A stretch of 64,000 nucleotides of DNA, from NCBI GenBank assembly GCA_009746045.1, contig RPFO01001162.1, positions 614,978 to 678,977 on the forward strand, read 5' to 3'. The notes beneath the pieces were generated by a model. It saw only the letters and a program-made list of their open reading frames with translations. It was not told where the DNA came from and made no database searches. The DNA comes from Mesostigma viride. Its lineage: Eukaryota > Streptophyta > Mesostigmatophyceae > Mesostigmatales > Mesostigmataceae. Both the position numbers and the translations under genes were made by a program. Positions 1 to 10,350 of this stretch are shown here, one piece after another (position 1 is the stretch's first letter; every line of letters begins with the position of its first letter).

Positions 1-77
1 AAAGCCATATGCCCCTTCTCAGGGCTATGTGCTACATCTACTCCCAACGGAGTGATGTTGATAATTAATTAATTAAT
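1..77 (+). mobile_element. LINE 3' tail (5' part outside window)
   Basis: The first bases match the LINE tail at 24160-24244 almost base for base. The shared features are a GCCCCTTCTCAGGGC hairpin, the short hairpin ACTCCCAACGGAGT and a final run of TTAA repeats. It is therefore the 3' end of a plus-strand LINE whose body, if any, lies left of the window. The target duplication cannot be tested. Confidence 0.6.
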
Positions 78-156
78 GTGATAAAAATCCAGTTATGATG
101 GGGGACCATAAATATGATAAAAAAAAAAATTCCAACCACTTGGGGGTGTACTACCC

Positions 157-500
157 CACTAGGAACTCGGTTCTGATAAAATTACCTAATTTCATCAGAA
201 TTTATCACAGTGTAGATATTTTTATCAGAAAATTCTGACAAAATAGATAAAATTCTGATGGTAGATGATAAAATTCTGACAAAATTTGTAGAGAAAATCT
301 GATATTCTGATAAAAAAACACAAAGTGTAGATAATCTCTGATAAAATCTGATAAAATTCTGAAAAAATAGATAAAAAAATATCTAGTCTGATAAAATCTG
401 ATAGAATCGGATAAAAATACAGAGTCTGATAAAATCTGATAGAATTGGATGAAAAATACAGATTCTGATAAAATGAGTATGATAAAACGGCGCAGAAATC
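157..500. repeat. Left subterminal repeat array of CACTA-1
   Basis: Dozens of degenerate copies of TCTGATAAAAT and related units (GATAAAATCTGATA) follow the left TIR. The same motif in inverse orientation (ATTTTATCAGA) fills the right end. Arrays of short subterminal repeats are where CACTA transposases bind in characterised elements; that role here is inferred. Confidence 0.7.
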
Positions 501-794
501 TGATAAAAGCCAGCCAGGTCCACTCAAGCACCATGCATGGGCCCATGGCGTGCAAGACGCGCGCCTGGCCATGAAGATGATACAATGCAATATAGATTGC
601 CTGCATGCAAGGCAAAAATACATCATCCGGCAAAGCACAAAATGACACACACAAAAATTCGTAAGTGAGATGAATACCAGACGCTTGACATGCCAATGCC
701 TTTGCATGACTTAGATTAGTTGTCTGTAAGGAAGCGGGGCGAGACCGCAGCAGTCGCGTGGCTATCTACGAGTGCCGGCTTGTGTGAGGACCGA

Positions 795-912
<118 letters not shown>

Positions 913-3394
913 GCTGAGGAAGAACTTGGCCTAATATTCTCGCCTTAAGTGTCCCTATGTGCCTCACAAGTTGTAGGGAACTGCTAACCCCAAGGAATCC
1001 CTAGGTGAGAGCGCAGCGTTGCAAATTTACTTAAACAAGTGGGAATCACAAAGTTTCTCTAACTTGTGAAGAGGTCTTGCAATCTAGTTTCTTCCGATCT
1101 CTATATGGTTAATACGGCACTCTAAAAGTAATGCCACATCAGTGCCAAGAAAAAGTAATGACAATCAACAAAAAATATGCCCCGTACTTACTGGTAGGAA
1201 TAAAGTCAAATGAGGCTGAACGCTCTACTTCTTTAGTTGACACCAAAAGGAGTGGAGGACTCGTTTAGGGTGAGTGTGTTGGGAGGGAATGACAAAAAGC
1301 TGTGATTATCAGGGAAAAGGATAAATTTGCAATGCTGCTACCCATGCAAGGAAGGAAGAGAAAATGTAGCAATGCCATGCATGTCAACCAAGGCTACTGG
1401 ATCGCAACACATTAGCGACAGCAAAGGAGTTGTTACAAATGCCACATATTTGTAGCTGAAAGCAGGAGCAGCGGGCTCGAAAAATACCAACATTGCACGG
1501 AAGCACAAGGAAAATATTCCAATGGTGGCTGCCACGCACAGCACGTTTACAACTTCAGGGATGGACACTACAGGATGATGACCGTTGCTCACCATCAAGA
1601 ATTGGCCGCGCTGGACAGCCGACCAAGAGCTCGTCGCTGCCACATGAGACGGGGCCGCTTCAAAGTCCAACGGAACAGGCATCACAAGTACACGCGCAAG
1701 ACTGACATCAAAATGGCAACAAAGATGCACACATACGAATGTATGGAGGAGGGCCGTAAGCTTAAATAAGGAAAGTTTGTTAAAACAAGGAAAGTGACGC
1801 AAGAGCAGACGGTGTCATACATGATCATATTGATGCCCTTCACGAACATTGAACCATATTTGGTTCGCATGGTACACTTGGACCATCTATATATGAAACT
1901 GCTGCAGCACTTCATGAAAGCATGGCTAACTTGGCATAGAACTGAGCGGCCCATGGCAGCCTAGGCCCTAGGGGGATGCATGAAAATGCCACTTCGTGCG
2001 TACGGCATGTTAAAGTCGATGCAAAGCTGTCAGTATTTCAGACCAAGAATTACTTGCTCACCTCAAATGGTGAAGAGTTGGCAGCTTCTGGATGTCCGAT
2101 TTGGGCTGTGCCTACCACTGAGCGAACAGATCGATTAAACCTTATTTCTAGACCATGCCTGTGTTTGTCCCCCGATGGCTACTTCTGGCCCTGTCTGAGC
2201 TAGCTACTAATTTCACAAAAAAATGGCGACCTAATTGCTACATAAATCTCGACGGTCATCAGTGAGTCTATGCTCCTATTCCTATCAATACGTCGTTCCT
2301 ACAATATCGACATTGCTGGAAAAGTCGCATAATCCCGCCTTGGCAGCGAGCCGATCGCAGCTCCGTTCCAGCCTTCCCGGCCACCATCTGTGCGTATGGC
2401 AGAGCTGAGAGCAGTGTGCAAGGTCAAGGTCTTTCACTTTTCGTCGTTGAACTTCAACGGTAACACCCGCGCAACCACAGGGAGCATGGCTCGCAAAATT
2501 TGAGAAGTCGCAAACTCGCAATTTTCTGCTGAGCTCTGTCGGGCAACCGGCGTGTGCAGAGATGAGAGAACGGTACGGTCGTCGCCGTCGCCTATTATAA
2601 TTGTCCACACATTCGCGGCCGTCTGTCAGTCATCAGTGATCAGTCAGTCAGTTTATGCCCATGCGAGGCCGTCTACTAAAGATCAGTTCCTACAGCGCTG
2701 AACAATGCAATTCTTACCACACACGTTTGCGAGAAACTTGTCTACTACAACTTGATATCGCCACATACTGCCCACTTCCTGTCGTCATTCAGGTGAATTT
2801 TTGCCGGTCATCCGATAGGAGACGACGCCTTTCTACACGAGTAGTAACCAATGGATCATAAAATTCCATGACTCTCTAGTATCGCTTGGCTGGGACCGCT
2901 TGCTGCTGGCGTGGCCTCGTACCTCCTCGCCGTACCGTTCAGACTGCGGTCGACGGCGGCCCACAGCTTGGGAGTTGGGAATGGAATCAATTGGACACCA
3001 ATCTTTCGCTACAAGGTCCAGTACCCGTGCCCCAAATTCAAATTTTGCGCCGAAACCTGCCGATGGCAACGGAAGGTAAAACGTGAAGGTACGAAGGTTT
3101 TGTGCGCAGGCAAATCCATGTTGACATTCAGTAGTGCTGGGGTTAGGGCCGGGCAGTGAGGGCACTTACACGCTAGCTCGAGCAATGGGGCAACCGAGTT
3201 CTATGAGTGCCACCACTCAGTGTGCGATAGCAGACGCTGCAGGTCCGCGAGATGAGGTGATTTCTGTAGACTGTAGCAAACGCGGCGTATCAGTATGGAT
3301 GTAGGTGCACTGTCGATGTATGCTGAGCTTGTACACGGAGGTAGCAATGGAGGGAGAAACGTATGCAGTCCTGAATCAAGCAGTTCCTTACGCT

Positions 3395-4795
3395 GGAACA
3401 CATGTGCATCTGTGTTGCCATTGTGGTGTCAATTTTGCGCGTGTACTTGTGATGCCTGATACCGTTGGACTTGCACGCGGCCCCATCGCATGTGGCAGCG
3501 ACAAGCTCTTGGTCGCCTGTCCAGCGCGGCGAATTCTTGATGGTGAGCAACAGTGGTCATTCTTTATGTAGTGCTCATTCCTCCAATTATCAACGTGCTG
3601 TGCGTGTCAGCCACCATTGGCCTTGTTCTTCCAGCTTCCGTGCATGATTTTTTTGTAGCCCGCTGGTGATGCTCTCAGCTACAAATAGTTGGCTTTATTC
3701 GTACCAATTCCTTCGCTGTCGGTAGAACCTTCTTTGCAATCCAGTAGCCTTGGTTAACATTCGTGGCATTGCTGGATTATATCTCGCTTCCTTGCAGGGG
3801 TAGCATCTTTGCATATTTATCCTTTTTGCTCAGATCACAGCTTTTTGTCATGCCCTCCCTCCCACACCCCACCCTGAACGACTCCTGCTAGTGTCAACTG
3901 CAGACGTAGAGCCTTCAGCCTCGTTAGATTTCATCCTACCTGTAACGGGGCATATTGTTGGTTGATTGGCCTTGCTTTTTCTTGGCACTAATCAGGCGTT
4001 TCTTTCTTATTGCCGTATTAACCATGTAGAGATTGCAATGAAGTAGATTGTGAGGCCTCTTGGCATGTTAGGGAAACTTTGCAACTCCAGGATTCCTGGG
4101 TGTGCAGTTCCCTACAACTTGTGAGGCATGTAGATACAATTTAGGTGAACATCACTGGCCAATTCTTTTCTCGAGCACCCCTGTCTCTCTCTTGGCCATG
4201 TATCTCACCTTCTTTGTCCTAAAACTAGGCCGGTACTCATAGATAGCCACGCAACTGCTGCGATCTCGCCCGCATCCTTACATACAAGTGAACTGAAGTC
4301 ATGCAAAGTTGTTGGCACGTCCAGCGCGTAGCGTTCATCTCACTAACAAATTTTTGTGTGTACCGATGCGTGCTTTGCTGGATGATGTATTTTTGTCTTA
4401 CATGCAGGCAATATACCTAACACAGTCGGGCCGGGCACATCCGTCAGTCCAACACGGCGATAGGCCACATGCGGATGCAGATTTTGTAGGCTCTGAGCCT
4501 TGGTCACATTGCCGTAGCACTCGACAGTATCCTGTGATTGTTTCTAGAGAGTCATCCAGTTATTTCAGCAATGGTGGCTGGGACAGCCCTAGTGATGGTT
4601 TCAGTGATGATGAGGATGATGACTTTGATGACGAGGACTGTTGAGCCCCGTTGTACTTCTCGGTCAACAGATTTTATATTGCATTTGTGAGATGATTGTG
4701 GGTGTCTATTTTGCACACCACCCACAGCCATGCTTGAGTGCACCGTTCCTTGTGTGTGTATCAATACAGTTTGTGTTCGTATTCGATCAGTTGTG
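3395..4795 (+). repeat. CACTA internal block, plus copy
   Basis: This block is nearly identical to 27033-28440 in CACTA-2 and about 85% similar by eye to the reverse complement of 720-1740 in the same element. It shows the two CACTA elements share an interior although their termini differ. No conserved reading frame runs through all three copies, so most of it is unlikely to be coding; the best candidate frame is 4309-4644. Confidence 0.75.
4309..4644 (+). CDS. Possible small CACTA-encoded ORF with acidic C-terminus
   Basis: An open frame of 111 residues ends in a strongly acidic tail (GFSDDEDDDFDDEDC). I do not recognise the family. The homologous stretch in CACTA-2 (27942-28290) keeps the start and most of the sequence but has a 4-base insertion near 28137 that shifts the frame before the acidic tail. 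It may be the last exon of a transposon gene or chance. The frame is interesting only because the acidic segment looks protein-like. Confidence 0.2.
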   Translation: MLARPARSVHLTNKFLCVPMRALLDDVFLSYMQAIYLTQSGRAHPSVQHGDRPHADADFVGSEPWSHCRSTRQYPVIVSRESSSYFSNGGWDSPSDGFSDDEDDDFDDEDC

Positions 4796-4796
4796 C

Positions 4797-5113
4797 CATT
4801 TTATCAGATTTTACCTAGGCGCCATTTTATCAGATTTTTCATAGGCACCATTTTATCAGATTTTACCTAGGCGCCATTTTATCAGATTTTACCTAGGTGC
4901 CATTTTATCAGATTTTACCTAGGTGCCATTTTATCAAGTTGACCTAGACTTGATAAAATGTACATCCTAGATAAAATCTGATAAAATTATAGGAAAATAT
5001 CAGACGTTTTATCATAATTTCATCAGAATTTATCAGAATTTTATAGGAATTTACCTATTTTTATCAGAATTTTATAGGATTTTATCAGCAATATCAGAAC
5101 TGAGTTCCTAGTG
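4797..5113. repeat. Right subterminal repeat array of CACTA-1
   Basis: About five tandem copies of a 29-30-base unit (CCATTTTATCAGATTTTACC then TAGG) are followed by degenerate TTTATCAGAATTTTATAGGA units, up to the right TIR at 5092-5113. They are inverse to the left array. Confidence 0.7.
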
Positions 5114-5195
5114 CCCCCACCATGTGACCGTTATGTGCTAAAAATAGAAAAAGACGCTATTTTTGGCCGATTTTCCCTAGGACAATGGGCAAACC

Positions 5196-5381
5196 ACCTG
5201 TGGCCGGCAAGCCACCTCCCCCCAAGCGGAGGCGGCGTTTTGATGAGTAGTGTAGTTAGGTTTTTCTAGATAGCTTAGAGTTAGTATAGTTCGATCACGC
5301 GGCTTCCTCCACCCCATCCATCATGGAATATGTGCTACATGACCTCCCCACGGCGGCATGTTATAATTTAATTTTAATTTT
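5196..5381 (+). mobile_element. 5'-truncated LINE (last ORF2 codons plus 3' UTR)
   Basis: This 186-bp insertion is flanked by a perfect 12-bp duplication AATGGGCAAACC (5184-5195 and 5382-5393). It opens with a frame ending GKPPPPKRRRRFDE and a stop, resembling in position and composition the ORF2 C-terminus of the full-length LINE at 53429. It then carries a 3' UTR (CCCATCCATCATGG), a CTCCCCACGG hairpin remnant and an AATTTTAATTTTAA tail. Its 3' UTR matches the LINE remnant split by the hAT element (54391-54600 joined to 12919-12976, minus). Confidence 0.75.
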
Positions 5382-5393
5382 AATGGGCAAACC

Positions 5394-5888
5394 CATTGTG
5401 GCCAAATCATATATTCCCATCTAATTGCAACCCTTGCCATTAATTCCAGCTAGTTTGCAGGTACGTCAGAATAAGCATGTTTAGACACATTGAAATAGTT
5501 TACCCCAAAACACGTTTTTTTTGGTGCCTAAAAAAATATATCAAATCATAGACACATGCAATGGGGTCAAATCATATAATCAAAATTGGCCCAGGGTTGC
5601 AATCACACAGCCCCAAAGTTTCAGCTCATTCTGACCACGTTTACTCACACTGACATTGAAATATGGTCATGTGCAAAAAAAAAATGATCGCTTTTTGTGG
5701 TTTGGAGCTCAAACACCACCACAAAGACACCCTTGCCCACCACAAACTGGGCCAAAACAAGTGCAATTAATGAAATTAATGTATCACGAAGCTTGCCACC
5801 AAATTACAGGTCATTCTGACCTAGTTTGCCCATATTACATCTTGTTATAGCTGCCAGCCTGCATGCTTGGTGCACCATTACATGAGGC
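5394..5888. other. Noncoding stretch, no gene seen
   Basis: AT-rich sequence with loosely repeated phrases (CAAATCATATA, TTTCAGCTCATTCTGACC-like and GTTTGC-like motifs recur two or three times at about 180-base spacing). This may be a decayed tandem repeat. No convincing ORF, RNA or element end was seen. Confidence 0.5.
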
Positions 5889-5901
5889 AATACCATGAGC
5901 A

Positions 5902-7893
5902 GGATGCAATACCATGCGCAGGCTGAGATGGCGAAAATGGCTGACGGCGGTATGGCTGACGGCGGAGCTCAGATCTTTTGCGTCTGAGCCCCAAATTCGG
6001 TCAGACCACTTGCATTCGATGCGCCTTTCTAAGACGCACTTGCCAGTATAAACGGTTACGGCTGCCACGCCGGTATAGACAAAGTTACGCACGTGACCAG
6101 CTATGACGACTACCAAAGCAAAACGAGGGCTGGAAAAGGAGCTGGCACAGCTTCCCAGCGCCCAGCCCAACCCTCTCGCCCTCGCCATTGTTCAGCCGAC
6201 AGGCTTACCCGCCAAACCCTCGCCAAGCGCCTCGCCTGAGCCCAAGAAACCCTGCCACGATCGAAAATGGAGCGAGTTCCTCCCCGGCGACCGACGATTC
6301 GCCTTCACCCGGTGGCAAGCATTGTCGCCGCAGGCATGCATCGAGGTTCTCCAGTTCCTCGAACAGGAGCGGAAGCTCTTCGTACCCAAGGAGGGGGCGG
6401 CTATCGACTACAATTGAGACATGTCCTGGCTCTATGCTTTGGACGAAGTAGAACAACGCCTGATTATCCTGACCAGCCAATTCCAGATCCGCCTGGGCGA
6501 CATCAACGCTCCGCACCCCAGCCCCCGCACAGCCGGCAGCCCCATCGGCTTCCTCCCTCGGCAAGGATGATATCCGCGCAGTGCTGGAGGAGCACGTGAC
6601 CTGGCCGCTGGCCGAGCAGCTGACATCGCTGAACACCACGCTCAACAAAGTCGAGGCCCGGGTCTCCAACGTGGAAACCAAGGTCGTCCAAAAGCTACAA
6701 CCCCAGTTCACGGCGCTACACACCACGGCGCAGGCTTCGGAAACCCATGCTGCACTTGTCTCTCGCCTTAACCAGGTGGAGGGCAAGTGTGGCGTGCTCC
6801 TGAAGAAGCTCAGTTGAGGCCATCACCGCCCACACCGAGGCCCTGGCCACACAGGTCCCCAAGATAGCGGCGCAGACGGCCACCATTGCATCCCAGCCAC
6901 CCCGGCAGGATGCTGGCGACCTCCCGCCGCTCTCCTACGCGGACCTGCTGCGGTCAGCGACCGCCTCCACCACCGACGCCATCGCCACAAAGCTCCAGGA
7001 GCTGGAGGACCACCGCCAGGCCCAGCAACGGGAGGTCACCGACCGCGCTCGCCGCGAGTGCCGAGTGGTGCTACGTCGCTTCCCCCAGAAGCCAGGTGAG
7101 ACGTCAACCTCTCTTGCTGACGAGCTCAAGAACCAGCTTCTTACCCTCATGGGCCTGGCAGGTGAGGTAGAACTGCGTGGGTGCCACCGCCTTCCCCACT
7201 CACGGGACAAGGCGGCTCCCCCACCAGTCCTACTCACCTTCCCCTCCCCTGAGGATAAGCAGCGGTTCCTCTCTCGTCGCAAGCGGTTGCACGACCTCAC
7301 CTGGACGCTGGATGACGACCTCACCCCCGCTCAGCAACAGCAGCGACGCGACCTGTGGCCGGAATACCTCCGCCATAAGCAGGACCCCCAGAAGCCCAAG
7401 GTGTACTGGAGGGGCGGGGACCTGATGATCAACCACAAGATGTGGACGCCCCCAGCGGGCTAGAATAGCAATAGCCGTAGCTTGTAACCATTGGCGTCAC
7501 TGCCGCTAAGGCAGCCATGCCTAGATGTCGCCTAGCTGTGCCAACACACCTAGTCACGTGCCGCCAACGCACGGTACACAACCAGCCATAGCCTTAGCCT
7601 AGTCCTAGTACAGCCATGCTACGCCCTGGCTATGTTCAGACTACTTGCCCACGTACGCTCCTTGCTATGCATGATATGCTCACATGGGTCTTATTGCACC
7701 CACAGTTTGCCGGATCGTTAGCCTGTCCTTTTTAGCTAGCCGCGCCCGATTGCAGCTGTGGCATGCCTTTGGCATGAAGGAGACCGGGGGTCTCTGCCCT
7801 TTCTCCTGTAGTGCACACACAGGGATTAAAAGCACTCCGGTGCTCCGTGACTCCCCAACCAACGGGAGCACGAGTTTAATTAATTAATTAATT
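5902..7893 (+). mobile_element. Complete ORF1-only LINE (half-LINE)
   Basis: The insertion is bounded by a perfect 13-bp duplication AATACCATGAGCA (5889-5901 and 7894-7906), so both ends are present. It has a 5' UTR of about 200 bp, an ORF1 (6103-7463), a 430-bp 3' UTR, the hairpin ACTCCCCAACCAACGGGAG and a TTAA-repeat tail. No endonuclease or reverse-transcriptase sequence occurs. The architecture parallels mammalian HAL1 elements, which carry only L1 ORF1 and depend on an L1 for mobility. The 3' hairpin and tail match the full-length LINE at 48398-53615, the likely helper family. Confidence 0.8.
6103..7463 (+). pseudogene. LINE ORF1 (L1-like RNA-binding protein), frameshifted
   Basis: L1-type ORF1 proteins are trimeric RNA chaperones that package LINE RNA. 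The reading starts at ATG 6103 and holds a conserved block (SEFLPGDRRF, then VLQFLEQERKLFVPKE) also found in the LINE at 48528. It meets a stop at 6415-6417, continues to about 6575, shifts frame into a heptad-rich segment (6581-6817, EEHVTWPLAEQLTSLNTTLN), then shifts again into an RRM-plus-C-terminal region (about 6818-7463, RRECRVVLRRFPQK to the end at PPAG). Domain order coiled coil, RRM, CTD matches L1 ORF1p. Two shifts and one stop make this copy inactive. The family assignment rests on order and general similarity, not a search. Confidence 0.7.
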
Positions 7894-7906
7894 AATACCA
7901 TGAGCA

Positions 7907-9053
7907 CATTCCTAAGCTTGCCCCCTGCAAATGGGACAGAACCACGAAAAACAAATGCTAGATGCTTGAAGAAAACAACCACAAACTCTTTAACCATTAT
8001 GAGCAGGTATGACCGCTTGCGGGAATCACTCATAGCCAACACCATGTCATGACGCTTATGGATAAAAGGTGCATCCTTCATAGCCATATAACGACCTGAT
8101 CCCTTTCATCTAGGAAGTACAAGCCATGTTTAATGGAGGCTAAACATGTGGGGATGTGATAAGTAACTCGCATATTCTCACCTTCCATACAACAACCTTG
8201 TTTTCCAGCAGGCTGAAGAGCCATGACAGGCGTTTATGAGCTCGCCAGCTCCTTGCAACGGTGATGCCGCTCCCAGGCAGCTAGGGTCCTTGACTACGCA
8301 ATATAGAATGTCTACCGTGTGAAAACCTCCATAGGCAGGAAGCGTAGCAAAGCCAGATAACTGCCCGATCAATTCTGGGTAGCTTTAGGAAGCATGGCAT
8401 ACGCAGCGTAAGGAAAACCATTGAAAGCTGCGGAAAATCTGATAGGACAACTGCAACAAGTGGAGAACAAAATAGCAATTAGAAGAACCCAGAAACGGCG
8501 CCAAAACGTTTCATGCCAGGTTCACTAAGAGCGCAAACAGACTGGGCGGTGACATGCGGCAAATCAACGTACCACGGCCGGCATTATTTCCTACCCAGGC
8601 GCGCAAGAAAAGCCAGCCAGCCATGGATGGATTAACCGCGGATCGCGCAGGCCTGAACGAAATCATTTTAGAAATGACAGGAAATGGCCGCAGATCGAAG
8701 ACGCTAAGGTTATTTTCATGGTGTCCGTTACTAAACGGCTCTTGCTGCATCAAAATGACCCACGAATATCGAGTTCTACCGTCGCAGGCACGCATGCTAG
8801 ATTATTCATCGCGGCCAAATTGTTGGATGAGACCCCCGTGCAAATCTGTACCAACAAAGGCAGCAAATTTGCAAATAGTGCAGATCTGGCTATGAAACAT
8901 CATAATAGAACATCACTTTTAACCATCGGCTTAATTTTTCGGCCTGTCGCCCGCCGGATTAGCCATATTTTAACGGAACGCACGTCGCCATGGCCACCTC
9001 CGCACGGTGCGCGCACTATGCACCACAATTTCACGGTCCGTCGGTACCGTCCC
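7907..9053. other. No gene recognised
   Basis: About 1.1 kb without a credible coding region, RNA gene or element boundary. Short ORFs on both strands overlap one another and have no recognisable motifs. Confidence 0.5.
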
Positions 9054-9077
9054 GACTTTTTTGGCGCCAAAAAAGTC
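9054..9077. repeat. 24-bp perfect palindrome
   Basis: The sequence is GACTTTTTTGGCGCC followed by its mirror, giving 24 bases identical to their reverse complement with no spacer. The GGCGCC centre resembles the TTTGGCGCC phrases at 10420 and 10455. No surrounding TSD was found and the function is unknown. Confidence 0.85.
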
Positions 9078-9373
9078 CCGGGTGTCATGTCCCCTTAATG
9101 GTGCTGGTGATATATGCCGGATTCTCCCGATTTCTGGCCTGCGCTGGTTGTCTCCTTAATTAATTAATTAATTAGACTCGTGCTCCCGTTGGGGAGTCAT
9201 GGAGCATTAACCCCGATGGATGGATGGATGGGTGCAAACAGTCCTACCGGTCTCAGTAATCTCAAGGAGACAACCAGCTCAGTAATCTATCTACATCGGC
9301 TACATACTACATCTATCTAACAGCATGCTAACAACAACAACTATCTAGGCAGCCGCACGCTGCCCTAGGGGGG

Positions 9374-10350
9374 CTATCTGGCGTGCCTCCCACGGGATTG
9401 CACACGTGGGCGCTTCCCCACAGGGGGGGGCTCGTTGTCCTCTATGACCTGGGCCCACTTGGCCTTGTCCATCATCTTCTTCCAAATCACGGAGAGGCCT
9501 AGGCCCCCCATTGTCCTCTACTAGCTGTTCTTTGAAGGCGCGGGCCTTGCGGCGTCTAACATCACTGGGCCCAGCCCACGTCAGGAGGTGCCGGCCAGGC
9601 TGGGCTGGTCGCAGTCCTGCGGGGGGGCCACGTGAGGTGTCTACCTGGTTGGTGCGAGCTAGCTAGGTGCCCTACTAGCTGCAGGCGTCGTTGCTTAATG
9701 GTGCTGGTGATATAGGGCATGCCCTGGTACAGGTCCTCATTGCGGACGTGAGCAGCATATCCTACTCTGAAAATGGAACGTAGCATGCTGGTGACCGCGC
9801 CGTCCAGCTTGCGGGCCAGGTCGGCGGTGAGGGTCCACGTCTCGGCTCCATACGTGAGAACAGGAAGGACGAGGACCTTGAACAGGTCCTGTTTCTCGAT
9901 CTTGCCCAGGGGCTTGCGCCACGGGGCCCTGTACTGGCGTAAAGCGTGCCAGGCGAGGGAGATGCGATGGTCCACATCGACCTCGCAGCTGGGGAGCAGG
10001 CTGCCTAGCAGCTTAACGCGGTCCCTATACTGGACTCGAGAGCCGTCTAGGAGATAGAGGGGCGGCGGTGAGTTGGTGAGCCCAACCGCCAGGGCCTCGG
10101 TCTTCTTGCTGACCTCGAGCCCCACTGCACGGGCCTCGAGGGCCAGGCAGTCAAGCCATGTCTGCACGTGCCCAGTGTCCTCGAAGAGGGTGGTGTCGTC
10201 TGCGTAGATTCGATGTCTGCCAGCCGAATCTCCGTGTCCGAACCGCCATGCCAGACTGATTTGTTAGCAACCTGCACCCCTGGTTGCCTGCCCACGATGC
10301 GGGCAAATCGCTTGCGCGCCTGAATCATTACGTATTCGACAACAATAATG
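9374..10350 (-). pseudogene. LINE ORF2 C-terminal fragment
   Basis: Frames on the minus strand encode the end of the reverse transcriptase and the C-terminal region of ORF2, including TYGAETWTLTADLARKL and MLRSIFRVGYAAHVRNEDLY, ending at the stop at 9374-9376. Frameshifts occur near 9520-9560, 9660 and 10200-10260 relative to the full-length copy. The YADD core region (about 10200) is disrupted by a small insertion. It cannot encode a working enzyme. Confidence 0.85.

Noticed and set aside
1338-1802. 154-residue minus ORF in CACTA-1
   Set aside because: The homologous blocks at 3305-3571 and 27000-27280 are open in different frames, so there is no conserved protein.
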